Shown piece after piece: positions 18,501 through 26,966 of a stretch of 60,607 nucleotides of DNA (position 1 is the first letter of the stretch; each line of letters starts with the position of its first letter). A program made the translations under genes and the position numbers. The notes beneath the pieces are model-generated. The model did no database searches and was not told the DNA's origin. It saw only the letters and a list, made by a program, of their open reading frames with translations. Source of the stretch: Streptomyces sp. NRRL S-37 (GTDB lineage Bacteria; Actinomycetota; Actinomycetes; Streptomycetales; Streptomycetaceae); NCBI RefSeq assembly GCF_000721605.1, contig NZ_JOIZ01000028.1:1-60607 (forward strand). Direction: 5' to 3'.

Positions 18501-19558
18501 GAGGTGGCAAGGAGCCGGTGCCAGGTCAGGAACGTGGCGTCAAGGGCCTGTTCGCCTTCCTCCTTCTCGCGGGCGTCGAGGAGGTCGAGTTCGTCGCTGA
18601 TGCCGTATCCCATCGCGAAGAGGCGGCTCTGGGGCAGCAGTCCGCGTTCTTCGGCGAAGAGGAGGAAGACGACGCGCATCATGACGGTCACGGCGGCCTC
18701 GTAGACCTCGCCCCTTGCCGCCGGCAGTGGGTCGGGCTCGCCGCGTCGCTGTGCGTCAAGGGCGCCTTCGGACAGGGCCTGGACGATGAGTTCGACCGCG
18801 CGGCGGACCTGGGTGCCGAGCGCTTCGGTGATCTTCTCGGCGGCGGTGACGGACTCGCCGAAGAGCTCGGTCAGCCGGTCCTGCTGTTTGCCGCCGACCA
18901 GGCGGCGGCGCTGGAGGAGTTCGATGAAGGCGTTACGGGTTTGGGGCTCTTCGATCCAGGTCTGGGCGTCGACGATGCCGGAGGCGACCATGGTCTGCGG
19001 GCGGGCGCTGACGATCGCCCACCAGCGGCCGTCGGTGACCACGCCGATGGGGACGCCGGAGGCACGCAGCAGCTCTTCCATGCGGTCGATGGGGCTGGCC
19101 GACCAGCCGTCGGTGAGCGGGTCGCGAAGGGAGTCCGTGGGATCGGTGATCAGGACGAGGGCGCCGGTGGTGTCGCCGTGGACGAGGGCGCCGTCGGCGC
19201 GCACGGTGACGGCGTAGTCGGGTGAGCGGACCTCGGCGGCTGCCGGAGCGGGCACGGTGTAGGAGGCGCCCCAGCGCAGGCCCTGGCGCAGGACGAGGTC
19301 GACCCAGGTGTCGCGGGCCTCGCGGTACAGGTCGAGGGCGGCTTCGTCGCCCGGGTGCTCGTCCCAGTTCTCCCATGCCTTCTCGAAGGCAGGCTTGGCG
19401 TCCTTGATGGCGTCGAGCGCCCGGGAGTCGGGCTGGGGGATGCCCTGGTGGTAGACGCGTTCCAGGGCGGGGACGGCGAGGAAGGGGCCGTCGGCGTCGA
19501 CGAGTTCGAGCCAGGCGCGGTGCAAGTTGGCGGCGGTCGGGGGGTAGCGGCGGCTCAT
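15530..19558 (-). CDS. drmMI: DrmMI, DISARM class 1 adenine-specific DNA methyltransferase
   Basis: A 1342-residue N6-adenine methyltransferase of the large, single-chain type. AdoMet motif I DIACGSGAFLVAAARYL is near residue 619 and catalytic motif IV DAVIGNPPFLGGQ near 874. The long helical N-terminal half (including VRRAVELIVQALSEGAL) and the C-terminal target-recognition region resemble BREX PglX-like and type IIG enzymes. Its expected role is to mark host DNA so that DISARM ignores it; the recognition site cannot be read from sequence. The ATG overlaps the drmD stop by 4 bp. The C-terminal stretch near 15,800-16,300 is somewhat less GC-rich than the rest. Confidence 0.93.
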   Translation of the reverse strand: MSRRYPPTAANLHRAWLELVDADGPFLAVPALERVYHQGIPQPDSRALDAIKDAKPAFEKAWENWDEHPGDEAALDLYREARDTWVDLVLRQGLRWGASYTVPAPAAAEVRSPDYAVTVRADGALVHGDTTGALVLITDPTDSLRDPLTDGWSASPIDRMEELLRASGVPIGVVTDGRWWAIVSARPQTMVASGIVDAQTWIEEPQTRNAFIELLQRRRLVGGKQQDRLTELFGESVTAAEKITEALGTQVRRAVELIVQALSEGALDAQRRGEPDPLPAARGEVYEAAVTVMMRVVFLLFAEERGLLPQSRLFAMGYGISDELDLLDAREKEEGEQALDATFLTWHRLLATSQALYRGASFEDLRLPEYGGSLFDPARFRFLTACDSQDTLAITVSDRVMLEVLRAVQIAQLPGGARRISFRDIDVEQIGYIYEGLLGYSCEPAEEIIVGLNGSAGSEPEIPLATLEELSQAKRTETALAEAILAWIKQNQPAAKPSSKAALTKALKAGDTLDDTEIALRDVTDDPDLRDRLRPFIGIIRRDLRNRPLVVEPGGVLLVETPSRASAGAHYTPRSLAEEVVRYALEPLVYSPGPHQTANQDTWRPIDSDQILDLRIADIACGSGAFLVAAARYLADRLVEAWQREGVAYGRTPHDLHVHAIRTVVATCLYGADINGMAVEMCKLSLWLVSLDPKLPFSFVDDKVLHGNALLGLTHADQLRRLHIDPAAAGNQFSIFALDVDDILAQASRLRRQLATEVDDSDPQRSAATKRRQWRRYQELTAQLADVADGVIAAGLRWGGKPSKQLKVAYENLRLAVEKAYPADGGDPDRTMLDGIKEVGLTPTVTTDYVRWKPLHWILAVPDVMERGGFDAVIGNPPFLGGQKLTGSMGTNVRDWFVNTLAAGRKGSADLVAYFFLRAYGLLSRQGGLGLIATNTVAQGDTRQVGLDQMVSKDFTITRAIQSRSWPAASANLEYAAVWGSREPVAPVVPRFADDVEVARISTLLEAGGRVDGNPLRLAENAGVAFMGCYVLGMGFILEPEEAESWIELDPRNRDVLFPYLNGEDLNKSPDCSPSRWVVDFNDRSEQQARDYELPYRRVLEQVKPERAKNKRKPRRERWWQFAENAPAMRRAVADLTEVVVIAQTSNTLMPVRVSTRNAFSIMIVVFASDSFADLATLSSSPHQVWALAYGAKMRNDARYMPSDVFDTFPRPCSTDNLATIGRTLDVERREIMLRRSLGLTKVYNLVNDPDISESADPDVARLREIHVELDRTVMAAYGWDDISLDHGFHTYRQTQRWTVSPAARVEILDRLLEENHRRAASQGVVSPTGNNEATEEEEGDE

Positions 19559-22500
19559 GCCTTGACCATTCCGTTCTTCGCGTCTTCGGGGGTGAGGGCG
19601 AACACGACCGCGGCGGCGGATACGTAGGGCCTGATGTCGCTGTAGCGCTCCTGGATCGAGGCGATCTCGCGCGCCTCCTCGTCGTCCAGGCTGTCCAGGC
19701 GCTCGTTCATGTGGTGCAGGTCCCGGCGTCGCTGCTTCTGCTGGTCGTCGGTGAACAGCAGCTCTTCCTCGGCGCGGATGGCCTGCTCCAGGCGGTCACG
19801 GGACTCGCGCAGGTTGAGCCGGAAGGCGCCGAAGATCTCGTGGGCGCGCTTGATGTCGGCGTCCCGGCGCTGGGTGAGCGCCTCGGTGACCTTCTCCTGA
19901 CGGCTGGCGCTCTTGCGTTCCATCGCGGTCAGCAGGCGTGTGCGCAGCCGGGAACCGTCGTCGTTCCACTGCTCGGCGAGGTGAGCACGCACCTTCTCAT
20001 CGGCGAGGAGCAGATCGGCGGAGTCGAGGGTCTCGTCGAGGACCTGCTCGACCTTGGACTCGGCAAGGGCCTGACCACGCAGCCGGACGCCCGTGAGGAA
20101 CACCTCCTCGTGCAGGCGCAGCCCGCCGCGTCCGACCAGGACGAGCCGGGAGACGGCGGCGACACAGGACTCGGGAAGGCCGGGGGCGATGACGGCGGTG
20201 ACCCGGTTGACCGGGGAGTCCGTGCTGAACAGCGCGGAGCGCAGGGTGCGGGTGGCGCGCTGCATGAGGGCGTGCCCGAGATGGATGTGGACCAGGTCGG
20301 TGCGGTGTTGCGCGGCCTGGTCGTCGAAGGTGATGGGGCGCGGGACACCCGGCTCCAGGCGGGTGTCCAGGCCACGCAGGACCGGCTGCCAGGAGCGGCT
20401 GAGGTTCGGGATCTCGAAGACCTGTGCTTCGGTGCGGTCGTCGCCGATCTCGACGAGCGGGGGCTGCGAGGTCAGCGTGAGCGCCGTGTCCACCACCCGG
20501 CGGGCGTTCGCGGGCGTGAGATGCATGGCGGCCTTGCTCTCGTGGTACGTCTCGGAGAGCTTGGTGAGCCGGCGGTTCAGCTCCATTCCGCCGGCCAGCA
20601 CGCGGGTGATTACCTCGTTGCCGTCGTCCGGCGCGGTCAGCCGGGCCTTGCGCACCGTGCGGGTGGGGGTGAAGTGTTCTTGCACCTCGGCGTCGATGAC
20701 CTGGTTGACCTTGCCGAGGTCCTCGGTGGCCTGTCCGACCTTGGTCGCGATGATCCCCATGAACTTCATGTCCGCGTCGTACGTCGTGGAGCCGGAGACC
20801 GGCACGAAGTGGAAGATCTCCGGGTGCTTCGTCTGCCCGTACCGGTCGATCCGGCCGATGCGCTGCTCCAGACGGGACGGGTTGAAGGGAATGTCGAAGT
20901 TGACCAGGCGGTGGCAGTGGGTCTGCAGGTCGATGCCCTCGCCAGCGGAGTCGGTGGCGAGCAGGACGCGGACCGGGTGCTTGTCCGGGCTCTCGGTGAA
21001 ACGGGCGCGGATCTTCTCCCGCTCCTCGGTCGGGGTCGAGCCCTGGATGACCTCCAGCACGTCGTCGTAGCCGCGTTGCCGCAGGACGCGCTCGATCCAT
21101 TCGAGGGTAGCCGCGTACTCCGTGAACACCACGACGCGTTCATTGGTCCAGTGGGTGCCGTCCGGTCGGCAGACCGCGGCGAGGAAGGTCAGCAGTTCTT
21201 CCAGCCGGGAGTCCGGCTTGTGCTCGTAGCGGCGCCCCCACTCGATGAGCGAGGCGATCTCGCTGCTGGTGGCCGCAACCAGGGGGTCCGAGCCCTTGGA
21301 CTGGCGCAGTGCGGTGAACTCGGGGTGTTCAGCCGCGCCCTCCTCCTCGTCGGACTGGCCGCTGCCCAGCACCTCCGTGTAGTACTGGTCTTCGTCGTCC
21401 ATTCGAAGCTGCCGGTCACCGCCGTCCGAGCCCTCGTACAGCTCAAGGGTGCGGGCGAAGGACCACGGGCTGGACAGGAAGCGCTTTTTCAACAGCATCG
21501 CGACGATGTCGCCGCCCGAGCCCTTGCCGTTCGCCCGGGCACTGTCCGCCAGCAGCCGCTCCAGCCGCGCGAACTGCTGCTGCTCCTCCTCCGACGGCGT
21601 GAACGAGAGGGTCCCCAGCTTCCGGGTCTTGAACCCCTTGTCCGGAAGGTCGGTCTTCAGCCACCGCACCATCACCTCCTTCAGTGCCTGCTCGTCGATG
21701 CTCGCGCCGCGGGTGAACCGGCGACCGTCGATCATCTCCAAGAGGGCCGTGAACGACTCCGAATAGCCGTTGTGCGGCGTCGCACTCAGGAACAGCCGGT
21801 GCTCGCACGCTTCCGCGAGCCGCATCGTCGCCGTCGTCCGCTTGCTGTCCACCGCGTAGCCGCGCTGCCCCGGCGCCGTCGTCGGGCTGGCCGGCGCCAC
21901 ATGGTGCGCCTCGTCGACCACCAGTACGTCGAACGCATACCGCCTGGCCGTGCCCGCGCTGCGTACATCGGCCAGCACGTCGCGCAGCAGGCGCTGCGCC
22001 CGCAGTGAGGGCAGCCAGGCCATGCTCACGATCACGCGTGGGAAGAGCCGGAACGGGTTGGCGTTCAGCCCGTGGCTCCGCCGCACCTTTGCCATCAGCT
22101 CGCTGTTGACGATGACGAAGTCGAGGCCGAACTTCTCCCGCATCTCGTCCTGCCACTTCAGCGACAGGCTCGGCGGGCATACGATCACCACGGACCGCGC
22201 GCGGTGCCGCAGCAGCAGCTCCTGCACGACGAGCCCGGCTTCGATGGTCTTGCCCAGGCCGACGTCGTCCGCGAGCAGCAGGTTCGTACGCGACGACTGA
22301 AGGGCCCGGCTCAGTGGCACCAGCTGGTACGCCTCCACGTTCGCGCCGCTGCGGAAGGGAGCCTGATAGGAGTCGGCGTCTGCCGAGGTGACTGCACCCC
22401 AGCGGACCGCGTCCACGAACGCGGCGAGGGTGTTCGGATCGTCGAACGCCTCCGCCCGCACGGTCTCTGGCAGCCCTTGGTTCGGGGCGACGGTGTGCCC

Positions 22501-22788
22501 GACCTCCAGCTCCCAGACCACCGTCAGCTCCTGCCCGAGCCGGTCCTCGTCCAGCGACTGCAGGCTGATCACATGGGTAAGGCCCGGTGTGCCCTCGTCG
22601 GCGGGACTGCGGGGAAGGCCCTGCTTCTGGATATCGGACACGGCCCAGGTGGAGCCCCGCACCTTGACGACCTGCCCGGGCTCCGGGACCGGTGGAAGGG
22701 CCGTCGCGCTCGCGGTACTGCTCGCCGATCCCTGTGGGTGCTCCGTAGCGGTCGCCACTTGGGCAGACTCCTTCACCAACGCCGTCAT
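19555..22788 (-). CDS. drmD: DrmD, DISARM class 1 SNF2-family helicase
   Basis: A 1077-residue SNF2/RapA-like ATPase and the first gene of the DISARM operon. Motif I LLLADDVGLGKTIEAGL is near residue 175, the DEAH box VLVVDEAHHVAP near 280, motif III LFLSATPHNGYSES near 320, and motif VI LEQRIGRIDRYGQ near 650. A long coiled, charged C-terminal part (RESRDRLEQAIRAEEELLF) follows. DrmD is the class 1 hallmark. The ATG at 22,788 is chosen because upstream in-frame translation becomes Arg/Pro-rich and unlike protein. The Shine-Dalgarno sequence is weak. Confidence 0.93.
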   Translation of the reverse strand: MTALVKESAQVATATEHPQGSASSTASATALPPVPEPGQVVKVRGSTWAVSDIQKQGLPRSPADEGTPGLTHVISLQSLDEDRLGQELTVVWELEVGHTVAPNQGLPETVRAEAFDDPNTLAAFVDAVRWGAVTSADADSYQAPFRSGANVEAYQLVPLSRALQSSRTNLLLADDVGLGKTIEAGLVVQELLLRHRARSVVIVCPPSLSLKWQDEMREKFGLDFVIVNSELMAKVRRSHGLNANPFRLFPRVIVSMAWLPSLRAQRLLRDVLADVRSAGTARRYAFDVLVVDEAHHVAPASPTTAPGQRGYAVDSKRTTATMRLAEACEHRLFLSATPHNGYSESFTALLEMIDGRRFTRGASIDEQALKEVMVRWLKTDLPDKGFKTRKLGTLSFTPSEEEQQQFARLERLLADSARANGKGSGGDIVAMLLKKRFLSSPWSFARTLELYEGSDGGDRQLRMDDEDQYYTEVLGSGQSDEEEGAAEHPEFTALRQSKGSDPLVAATSSEIASLIEWGRRYEHKPDSRLEELLTFLAAVCRPDGTHWTNERVVVFTEYAATLEWIERVLRQRGYDDVLEVIQGSTPTEEREKIRARFTESPDKHPVRVLLATDSAGEGIDLQTHCHRLVNFDIPFNPSRLEQRIGRIDRYGQTKHPEIFHFVPVSGSTTYDADMKFMGIIATKVGQATEDLGKVNQVIDAEVQEHFTPTRTVRKARLTAPDDGNEVITRVLAGGMELNRRLTKLSETYHESKAAMHLTPANARRVVDTALTLTSQPPLVEIGDDRTEAQVFEIPNLSRSWQPVLRGLDTRLEPGVPRPITFDDQAAQHRTDLVHIHLGHALMQRATRTLRSALFSTDSPVNRVTAVIAPGLPESCVAAVSRLVLVGRGGLRLHEEVFLTGVRLRGQALAESKVEQVLDETLDSADLLLADEKVRAHLAEQWNDDGSRLRTRLLTAMERKSASRQEKVTEALTQRRDADIKRAHEIFGAFRLNLRESRDRLEQAIRAEEELLFTDDQQKQRRRDLHHMNERLDSLDDEEAREIASIQERYSDIRPYVSAAAVVFALTPEDAKNGMVKA

Positions 22789-23027
22789 TGCCGGATGGTG
22801 ACCGCGCCCGGCGCGGCACTCGCAACCCGCCCGAGGGATCACCAAGCACCAGTATCGCCGACTCCCCATGCCGTCTACTTCGAGAGCCCAGAACCATGTC
22901 CAGGCTTTCGGTGTGGACCGGGGCAATGGCTCGCACGGATGGGGGCGAACCGGTTCATGGGGGCCGATTCGAGGGGAGCAGGCGTGATCGTGAGATGTGT
23001 CTGCCGACGTGTCGGCACCGGTCAGTG
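22789..23027. promoter_or_regulatory. Likely promoter region of the DISARM operon
   Basis: This is the only non-overlapping gap (about 240 bp) directly upstream of drmD on the minus strand, so the DISARM promoter should be here unless transcription reads in from the genes above. No confident -35/-10 pair or operator was found by eye. Confidence 0.4.
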
Positions 23028-23897
23028 TCAGCGGCGGGGGCTCGGTCGCGTTTCGGGAAGGACTGGGGCGACGGCGGGCGGTGCGCTGGCGAGCCGGGGG
23101 CGCTGACAGCGTGTCCCGATGCCGTGGGCGAGTTCCTCGGTGAGGTCGGCGATCAACGAGACAGGCGTATGGGCGGAGGCGTTCACGGCCCAGGCGGGCC
23201 GGTCGATGCCGGGGCCGGCCCACAGGGTCCAGGTGGAGAGGGTGCCAGCGGTCTGCCGGGCGGCGAAGGCGTCGAACTGGACTCCCGCGTCACCCTGGGT
23301 AGTCTCCCAGCGGATCCACCGTCCGTCCACGGTGTTCTGCCAGCCGGCGTCGGTGAGGGCGCAGGTGGCCTGGGCGATGGCCCTCCCGGTAGCAAGGTCG
23401 CCGATGGCGAAATCCCAGACCTCTCCCTCGGCGAGACGGTCCAACAGAGTCTGGAGTACGGGGGCTGGAGTGGTACCGGTCATGGTGAGGTGCCACAGGC
23501 GGTCGGAGACGGGCGTCTCGTACGCGGCCACGGTCCAGGCGTTGTCGCGGGGATGGGCCTCGTGCACGCGCTCGATGCGCAAGGTCTGCGACTCGTGGAT
23601 GGCGTGGGTTGTATCGTCCGACCAGGTCCGCCACTTCTCGAACTCGCCGTGTGCGTCGAGGAAGGCGTCGAGGAGGGCGTCGTGGTCGCCGGTATCGGCC
23701 AGGTAGACGGGGACGGTCTCCGGCTCCTGGCCGGGAGATCCGGGCTTCGCTGCGCCGAGGTCCAAGGTGGCGCGGGCTTCGACGGCGGAGCGCTCGGTAT
23801 CAACGCGGGCCTGGGCGCCGGCCAGGACGGCGGTCACGGCGCTGGGATGGGTGGGGTGGGTATCGAGGCGGACGTGGGCGTCGATGGAGTCAGTCAC
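23028..23897 (-). CDS. DUF317-type protein of the mobile-element gene train
   Basis: A 289-residue protein, GTG start at 23,897. The N-terminal half is acidic (VPVYLADTGDHDALLDAF). The C-terminal part has the DUF317-like block IDRPAWAVNASAHTPVSLIADLTEELA, in which a Trp-rich strand precedes a T-P helix, and it ends in a basic Pro/Arg tail. DUF317 proteins are abundant in Streptomyces plasmids and ICEs and have no established function. It is the last gene of the train before DISARM. Confidence 0.65.
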   Translation of the reverse strand: MTDSIDAHVRLDTHPTHPSAVTAVLAGAQARVDTERSAVEARATLDLGAAKPGSPGQEPETVPVYLADTGDHDALLDAFLDAHGEFEKWRTWSDDTTHAIHESQTLRIERVHEAHPRDNAWTVAAYETPVSDRLWHLTMTGTTPAPVLQTLLDRLAEGEVWDFAIGDLATGRAIAQATCALTDAGWQNTVDGRWIRWETTQGDAGVQFDAFAARQTAGTLSTWTLWAGPGIDRPAWAVNASAHTPVSLIADLTEELAHGIGTRCQRPRLASAPPAVAPVLPETRPSPRR

Positions 23898-23963
23898 GTG
23901 GAGGTGTCGTCTCTTCTGCCGGTGGCCGGGCCTTCGGGTCCGGCCACCGGCGTATGCGGGGTC

Positions 23964-25082
23964 TTATCGGGGTGCGCGCGTGGCGCGGGCGGTGTGCGCG
24001 GCCGTGGTGGTCGGCGGACCGGCACGGGTGGTGGGCGCGGGCCGCGGTCGTGGGGTGGGGACCGCTCCGGTGGCGTGCTGCCAGCGGGTACGAACGGCGG
24101 CGACGTCGGCGAGGGACCGGCGGGCGCCGACGACGAGTTGGAACGGGGTGTTCGCCGGATCCGCGGTGTACGCCTCGATACGCCGGCCGGTGTGCTCGGC
24201 CGTGGCAAGGAGGGAACGCCGCAGGGCGCGCTCGCCCCAGTGCTCGACGGAACCGGCCGGTTCGGCCAGCAGGCGGAGTACCTCGGCCGGTTCATGGCCG
24301 TCGTCCAACAGACCGCGCTGTTGTGCCTCCCACAGGACGGTGACGGGGTCAACGGGCTCGCGGCGGCGAGCCAGGGCGGTCAGGCACTGCCACAGGCCGG
24401 CGTGCAAGGGCAAGGCAAGGTCGTCGGGAAGCAACCACCGGACGGCGTCGATGTCGGCGGGGTAGGCCGTGGCGGTGGCGAGCAGCAGCTGCTCCTCCTC
24501 GATGGCTTCCGTATGGTCGGGCGCGGCGGGCGGCGGCGGTGCCGTGGTCCGGGGCAGCGCGCCGGCGCGTGGAGGGAAGCGGTTCGCGATGTCGTCCACG
24601 ACCGCGGCGAGCGCGTCGGCCTCGGCAAGCGCCGTCTGGACGGGGTGCGGGAGGGAGCGGTCGTGGACGGTTTGAATGAGGTGCTCGGCGGCCGTGTGCA
24701 GGCGGCGGCGGGCGTGTTCCGCCTCGACCATCCGGGCGTAGGCAGGGGCGTGGCTGGGCCAGGGGCAGACCTGGACGAGGGTGTGCAGGTAGGAGGCGGT
24801 CAGTCCGCGTGCCTGCTCGCGTCCTGTGGCGAGCACGTGGTCGAGCCACTTGGTGTTCTTGGCGTGCTCGGCGGGGTCGGGCGGTGGCAGGGTGCTGATC
24901 GCGGCGTACAGGGCGGCGTGCGCGGCGGTGGAGAACGAGTCGGCGGTGATGCCGCTCACGTCGTCCAGGCGGTGCGGGTCGAGGAGCAGGGCCCCGAGGA
25001 GGGCCTGCTCGACGTGGAACACCGGCTGGGGCGGTGCGAGGGCGTCGAGGTCGTCTTCGTCTGGTTCGGGGGCGTGGGGCAT
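23964..25082 (-). CDS. Tandem DnaB N-terminal-domain protein without a helicase domain
   Basis: A 372-residue protein with two copies of the DnaB N-terminal helical fold. Copy 1 (residues ~20-130) has VEQALLGALLLDPHRLDDV and later CPWPSHAPAYARMVEAEH. Copy 2 (residues ~195-320) has EEEQLLLATATAYPADIDAV and RREPVDPVTVLWEAQQRGLL. The RecA-like ATPase of DnaB, with its Walker boxes, is absent; a Pro/Arg/Thr tail follows instead. The DnaB N-domain mediates hexamer contacts and primase binding, so the protein may dock on or compete with a replicative helicase (inference). The ATG overlaps the methyltransferase stop (ATGA-type junction), so the two are co-translated. Confidence 0.75.
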   Translation of the reverse strand: MPHAPEPDEDDLDALAPPQPVFHVEQALLGALLLDPHRLDDVSGITADSFSTAAHAALYAAISTLPPPDPAEHAKNTKWLDHVLATGREQARGLTASYLHTLVQVCPWPSHAPAYARMVEAEHARRRLHTAAEHLIQTVHDRSLPHPVQTALAEADALAAVVDDIANRFPPRAGALPRTTAPPPPAAPDHTEAIEEEQLLLATATAYPADIDAVRWLLPDDLALPLHAGLWQCLTALARRREPVDPVTVLWEAQQRGLLDDGHEPAEVLRLLAEPAGSVEHWGERALRRSLLATAEHTGRRIEAYTADPANTPFQLVVGARRSLADVAAVRTRWQHATGAVPTPRPRPAPTTRAGPPTTTAAHTARATRAPR

Positions 25083-26353
25083 CAGGCGGCGAGGGTGAAG
25101 TTGTTGGGGTCGAGGGTGACGCCGAGGTGCGGGGCAAGGAGGTGGCCGGCGAGCAGCGGGGGCACGGCGTTGCCGATCTGGGAGAACTGCTGGCCCTTGT
25201 TACCGGCCCAGGGGTAGTCGGCGGGGAAGGTCTGCAGGAGGCCGGCCTCGCGAGCGGTGATCCGGATCGGCTCGGGAACGGCCGGCGTATCGGTGTCCGT
25301 GGCCGAGGGTGTGCCGGGTTCTGCGATCCAGGTGCACTCGTTCGCGCGGTGCCCGAAGAACAGCGTGCCTGCCGGCTCGGACAGTGGACGGACGGTGGCG
25401 TTGGCCTGGTTGTTGCTGCGCAGGGACCAGGACCAGCGGTGGGCTTCGGCGGTGAACGTGGGCGCCGGAGCGTCGGCGGCACGGTTGTCGCGGGTGCCGT
25501 GCCAGGCCGTCCATCCGGCGCCTTCGCGGCGGGACTGCAGGACCACTCTGTCCGGCCGGGGCATCCAGGTGCCGCGCTCCCGGGCGTTGGACAGCGTCTT
25601 GCGGGAGCCCGACGGGAACGGTTCGGGGCCGCCGCCGGGCCCGCCGCCTGCGCAGACGGTGGGGACGGGCCGGTCGGTCGCGCCCCATCCCAGGGCTTCG
25701 GCCATGCTGACCCAGCGGGCGCGGCCGGGGCCGAACAGCGATTCCGGCTCGGCGAGCTGGGCGTGTGTGGGCGTGGGCGGCTGCGCCGTGCGGACGCGGG
25801 AGGCCAGGAGGATCGCTCGCTTCCTGGTCTGCGGGACGCCGAAGTCGGCGGCGTTGAGGATTCCGTACCAGACGGAGAACCCCCACCCGCGCAGGACGGC
25901 CGCGTACTGCTTCCACAAGGGCAGCACGTCCGGTACTTCCTCCATGGCGACCCAGTCGGGCTCGCCGACCGTGTTCAGCGCGTACAGGTAGCGCATCGGT
26001 TCGGCGGCGAGAAGGGAGCGCTCGTCACGGCAGGCGGCGAGGAGGCGTTCGCGGGTGTCGCGCCCGGCGGCCAGGTCCTCGACCGCCGCGTGTACCAGCG
26101 GCTGGTCGAGAAGGCCGAGGCGCTTGCCGGCCATGCTCCACGCCTGACACGGTGGCGAGGCGATCACGCCGCGGGTGCGGCCGATGAACGGCCAGGTCGG
26201 GTACCTCGCCACGTCGCACCGGATGGTCAACTGACCGGCCGCAGCCCGGGTCTTGCACGCCCATTGATCCCATTCCAGCCCGATGTCGCGCACGCCCAGG
26301 ATGTGCAGTGCTCTGCTCCAGCCGCCCGGCCCCGCGAAGAGGTCGAGTATCAC
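25082..26353 (-). CDS. DNA (cytosine-5-)methyltransferase
   Basis: A 423-residue C5-type methyltransferase. AdoMet motif I ILDLFAGPGG is at residues ~2-11, catalytic motif IV SPPCQAWSMAGKR near 68 with the active Cys, motif VI-like MEEVPDV near 137, motif VIII QTRKRAILLAS, and motif X QFSQIGNAVPP near 395. The target site cannot be inferred. The GTG at 26,353 overlaps the TGA of the PP-loop gene by 4 bp (GTGA), so the two were built as one translational unit, now separated from the PP-loop N-terminal half by the 6.1-kb island. It may protect element DNA from restriction or take part in a modification pathway with the PP-loop enzyme. Confidence 0.9.
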   Translation of the reverse strand: MILDLFAGPGGWSRALHILGVRDIGLEWDQWACKTRAAAGQLTIRCDVARYPTWPFIGRTRGVIASPPCQAWSMAGKRLGLLDQPLVHAAVEDLAAGRDTRERLLAACRDERSLLAAEPMRYLYALNTVGEPDWVAMEEVPDVLPLWKQYAAVLRGWGFSVWYGILNAADFGVPQTRKRAILLASRVRTAQPPTPTHAQLAEPESLFGPGRARWVSMAEALGWGATDRPVPTVCAGGGPGGGPEPFPSGSRKTLSNARERGTWMPRPDRVVLQSRREGAGWTAWHGTRDNRAADAPAPTFTAEAHRWSWSLRSNNQANATVRPLSEPAGTLFFGHRANECTWIAEPGTPSATDTDTPAVPEPIRITAREAGLLQTFPADYPWAGNKGQQFSQIGNAVPPLLAGHLLAPHLGVTLDPNNFTLAA

Positions 26354-26688
26354 GTGGCCAGCCCGAAGTCGTCCTGCGTCAGCGCGTCGGCGTCGCCGCG
26401 GCACGCCCAGGGCGAGCAGCCGTCCTCGACACCCTTCTCCAGCACGTCGGCCTCGTCCGCGCTGATCCGCAGGGCGGCCCGCTCGGCAGCCGTGACGTGA
26501 TCGATGGGGGCTTCGCTGAGCGGGACGCGGGAGCGGTGCAGGAACGCCTCGCCGAGCAGCCTGCTGCCGGTGGCGTTGGCGCGGGCATTGCCCTGCCGGA
26601 TGGCCGCGTCGAATTCGACGACGTCCGCCCACTCGGACGGAGAGGTGTTCCTGATGTGCCGCCATTGCGCATTTCCGTGGAACGGGCA
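26350..26688 (-). pseudogene. C-terminal part of a split PP-loop (PAPS-reductase-like) gene
   Basis: This frame starts at the island boundary with GCPFHGNAQWRHIRN, then PSEWADVVEFDAAIRQGNA and LADDFGLAT-type acidic text, and stops at 26,350. The motif CPFHGNAQW is the second half of the CxGCPFH signature of phage/plasmid PAPS-reductase-like proteins. The first half, KSSCLGC, is at 32,834-32,850. Joining TGCC of one side to the same TGCC of the other gives an uninterrupted SSCLGCPFHGNAQW. The two halves therefore belong to one gene of roughly 300 residues. Confidence 0.88.
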
Positions 26689-26713
26689 AGTTATTGAGAA
26701 TTGAGACAGGGTC
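26689..26713 (+). repeat. Left end of the recombinase island
   Basis: Reads AGTTATTGAGAATTG followed by AGACAGGGTC. Its right-end counterpart, read inward, is TTATGTGGAATC followed by GGACAGGTC. The shared blocks TTAT, GAAT and GACAGG in the same order suggest recombinase-arm or core sites. GGCA lies immediately outside. Confidence 0.65.
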
Positions 26714-26797
26714 GTGATCCTTCGCTCGGTGGCGTGAGGTCGGTGTGAGGGGCCGCTGGCTGTGTGACGGTCCGGTCATTCCGGGCGGGTGTCAGTG

Positions 26798-26861
26798 GTG
26801 CCTGCGATCGTGTGCGGCGTGGATGAACTCGTGGAATGTGTTGACGCGCAGGACCGTGTGC
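26798..26861 (+). pseudogene. 5' fragment of the Nudix gene, cut by IS21
   Basis: GTG starts at 26,798 or 26,819 lead into DELVECVDAQDRVL, the usual opening of this actinobacterial Nudix group. The frame is broken at 26,862 by the insertion sequence. Its continuation (LGVVSRRDAVREGWLHRV) starts at 29,147. Confidence 0.8.
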
Positions 26862-26966
26862 TGTCGGCGACGGTCGAACTCTGACCCTTTGACGGCGTGT
26901 CAATACTGACCCACTTGTGGATTTTCATCTCATTCTGACCTTGCTGATCAAGGTCAGGAGGGAAGG

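Noticed and set aside
19711..22008. Long plus-strand open frame opposite drmD
   Set aside because: Antisense shadow of the SNF2 gene.
23119..24465. Plus-strand frames in the DUF317/DnaB-N region as separate genes
   Set aside because: Arg-rich shadows with no domain content.
22788..25217. 809-codon plus-strand frame over the DnaB-N and DUF317 genes
   Set aside because: Gly-rich shadow; the minus-strand genes have recognisable domains and coupled starts.
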